NCBI GenBank assembly: GCA_050248715.1
Contig: JBFWRV010000007.1
Location: 1-64,000 of the forward strand
From: AWTP1-13 sp050248715
Lineage (GTDB): Bacteria; Pseudomonadota; Alphaproteobacteria; Rhizobiales; Hyphomicrobiaceae
Direction: 5' to 3'
DNA: 64,000 bases
The translations under genes were made by a program, and so were the position numbers. Below are positions 62,708-64,000 of this stretch, in pieces (the first letter of the stretch is position 1; each line of letters begins with the position of its first letter). The notes beneath the pieces were generated by a model, which worked only from the letters and a program-made list of their open reading frames with translations, searched no databases and was not told the DNA's origin.

Positions 62708-63022
62708 TCAGGCCGCCCCTTGCAGCAAGAGCATCTTGAACTCCGCGGCCCCCGCGCGCTTCTGTTTCGCGGCCTGATAAGCGGCGGAATGATAAAACGC
62801 CCGGGCCCGCTCCACCGTCGGGAACTGCACGACGACGATGCGATGCGCATCGAATGTGCCTTCCACGACCTCGGGCCGTGTGCCGGCGACAACGTAGCGC
62901 CCTCCGGCAGCGTTGACGGCCGGGGCCGACAGGGCCGTGTACTGCTTGAAACGCTCCGGATCGCGGATTGTCATCTCGACATAGATGTAGGCCGGGGCAT
63001 CCTTGGGATGTTTGCTGCTCAT
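62708..63022 (-). CDS. DUF1330 domain protein
   Basis: A dimeric alpha/beta-barrel (ferredoxin-like) protein of 104 residues. Family landmarks are AYIYVEMTIRDPERFKQYTA, GGRYVVAGTRPEVVEG and the segment IVVVQFPTVERARAFYHS plus AYQAAK. No enzymatic role is established for the family. GGAGA precedes the ATG at 63022. It is divergent from the XRE regulator; the palindrome at 63087-63103 lies 64 bases upstream. Confidence 0.87.
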   Translation of the reverse strand: MSSKHPKDAPAYIYVEMTIRDPERFKQYTALSAPAVNAAGGRYVVAGTRPEVVEGTFDAHRIVVVQFPTVERARAFYHSAAYQAAKQKRAGAAEFKMLLLQGAA

Positions 63023-63086
63023 GGCGGTCTCCGTTCCACTGGCGTTTTCCGGGAGCCAGCGTGCCGCCGCGCTCGATGGGGCGTCG

Positions 63087-63103
63087 ATTACCTGCGAGGT
63101 AAT
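63087..63103. promoter_or_regulatory. Putative operator palindrome, copy 1
   Basis: A perfect 17-base palindrome ATTACC-TGCGA-GGTAAT between the divergent DUF1330 and XRE genes. It is 33 bases from the regulator ATG and 64 from the DUF1330 ATG. A near copy with the same CGTCG flank occurs at 60367-60381. Autoregulation and control of the divergent genes are inferred. Confidence 0.65.
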
Positions 63104-63136
63104 GGGATCGCTTCGCGTGCGTGCTATGGTCGAGCC

Positions 63137-63949
63137 ATGGCAACCGCAGCCCAACCCGTCGGCGACCTGCTGCGCGAATGGCGCCAGCGGCGCCGCATGA
63201 GCCAGCTCGATCTGGCGCTGGAGGCCGACATCTCCACGCGCCACTTGAGCTTCCTGGAAACCGGCCGCGCGCAACCCTCCCGCGACATGGTGCTCAATCT
63301 GGCCGAACGGCTGGAGGTGCCGCTGCGCGAGCGCAACGTGCTATTGGTGGCGGCAGGATTCGCGCCCGTGTTCGCGGAACGGCCGCTGCAGGACCCTGCG
63401 CTTCAGGCGGCCCACAAGGCCGTATCGCTCGTGCTCGCGGGACACGAGCCCTACCCGGCGCTCGCCGTCGATAGGCACTGGACCCTCGTCGCCGCCAACG
63501 GCGCCGTGCAGCGGCTGATCGCGGGCGCCAATGCCGATCCGGCACTGCTCGCGCCGCCCGTCAACGTGCTGAGGCTGAGCCTGCACCCCAAGGGCTTGGC
63601 GCCCCGGATCGCGAACCTCGCGGAATGGCGCGCACATTTGCTCGCGCGCCTGCATCGGCAGATCGAGGTTTCCGGCGACCCGGCCCTCGACGGGCTCTTG
63701 CGCGAACTCGCCGCCTACCCGGCGCCCGACGGTTTGCGGCAACGCAAGTCCGCACGGGAGAGTGAATACGCGGGGGTCGTGGTGCCGATGCGGCTCACCG
63801 TCGATGGCGGGGTGCTCTCATTCTTCAGCACCACGACGGTTTTTGGCACGCCGCTGGACATCACGCTGTCGGAGCTGGCGCTGGAGGCCTTCTTTCCTGC
63901 CGACGCTGCCACAGCCGAGGCATTGCGCAGCTCAGCCGCTCCGGGCTGA
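63137..63949 (+). CDS. XRE-family regulator with MmyB-like ligand-binding domain
   Basis: The product of 270 residues has an N-terminal helix-turn-helix (about 8-65: REWRQRRRMSQLDLALEADISTRHLSFLETGRAQPS) and a C-terminal PAS-like MmyB domain (about 100-262) with VDRHWTLVAANGAV and STTTVFGTPLDITLSELALEAFFP. MmyB-type regulators are thought to sense small lipophilic ligands and often control adjacent dehydrogenases. The ATG at 63137 follows a TATGGT by six bases and lacks a ribosome site. The divergent DUF1330-SDR-NUDIX-SDR genes are the likely targets. Confidence 0.88.
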   Translation: MATAAQPVGDLLREWRQRRRMSQLDLALEADISTRHLSFLETGRAQPSRDMVLNLAERLEVPLRERNVLLVAAGFAPVFAERPLQDPALQAAHKAVSLVLAGHEPYPALAVDRHWTLVAANGAVQRLIAGANADPALLAPPVNVLRLSLHPKGLAPRIANLAEWRAHLLARLHRQIEVSGDPALDGLLRELAAYPAPDGLRQRKSARESEYAGVVVPMRLTVDGGVLSFFSTTTVFGTPLDITLSELALEAFFPADAATAEALRSSAAPG

Positions 63950-64000
63950 GAGCATCTGCATCAATAGACCGGTCCGCTGGGATTGGTGGGTCCCGGGCCG
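63950..64000. other. Terminal intergenic stretch
   Basis: The 51 bases after the regulator stop contain no recognisable feature. Confidence 0.3.

Overview
The window is GC-rich DNA (mostly in the high 60s percent) from an alphaproteobacterium, most likely order Hyphomicrobiales (Rhizobiales). This placement is inferred from gene content and neighbourhoods, not from a marker gene. The supporting neighbourhoods are secG/tpiA/ppiD/trpE, trpG/trpD, gph/gabD/rpiA/DUF2059/gor, class I aldolase with a ThiE-like gene and a SEL1 protein, and moxR/DUF58/DUF4159. A run of 100 N (60410-60509) shows that this is a draft scaffold. No rRNA, tRNA, CRISPR array, prophage or transposase gene was recognised.

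Layout. 1-5.5 kb: tail of an unknown gene, alanyl-tRNA editing protein, 3-mercaptopyruvate sulfurtransferase, a branched-chain amino acid permease with an extra lipoprotein-like head, a baeRF-type protein and an SDR protein lacking the usual catalytic Tyr. 5.7-13.8 kb: lipid and envelope genes (two membrane di-iron oxidases, malonyl-CoA decarboxylase), YpfJ-type zinc peptidase, an MFS exporter, a lactonase-like MBL enzyme and cytochrome b561. 13.9-21.9 kb: IlvD/Edd dehydratase, secreted Kelch protein, OmpA-like protein, a putative papain-fold protein, a DUF1285/membrane/RraA operon and a CMD-family protein. 22-29.2 kb: the moxR-DUF58-DUF4159-membrane protein operon. 29.2-36.7 kb: central metabolism and redox (gph, gabD, rpiA, gor). 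36.9-44.5 kb: glycolysis (class I aldolase, tpiA), secG and ppiD. 44.5-50.7 kb: trpE, then an inserted block (outer-membrane protein, SixA-like phosphatase, lone receiver domain), then trpG-trpD and a signal-less ModA-like protein where trpC might be expected. 50.8-59.7 kb: EamA transporter, MBL hydrolase, msrPQ, an MDR exporter, an EEP-family phosphohydrolase and a PQQ-type dehydrogenase coupled to a dihaem cytochrome c. 59.9-63.9 kb: a minus-strand group (DUF1330, SDR, NUDIX, SDR, four-helix membrane protein) next to a divergent XRE/MmyB-type regulator.

The most interesting signal is in the last block. A palindrome (TTACC-N5-GGTAA) lies between the XRE regulator and the divergent DUF1330 gene. 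A near-identical copy with the same flank and orientation lies about the same distance upstream of the membrane-protein gene 2.7 kb away. This points to a small regulon centred on an uncharacterised sensor-regulator.

Intergenic space is rich in short palindromic repeats of at least five families. Several supply a stop codon, abut a start codon, sit inside operons or coincide with the assembly gap. Two genes (moxR and an MBL hydrolase) have a perfect TATAAT 7-8 bases before ATG, which suggests leaderless mRNAs.
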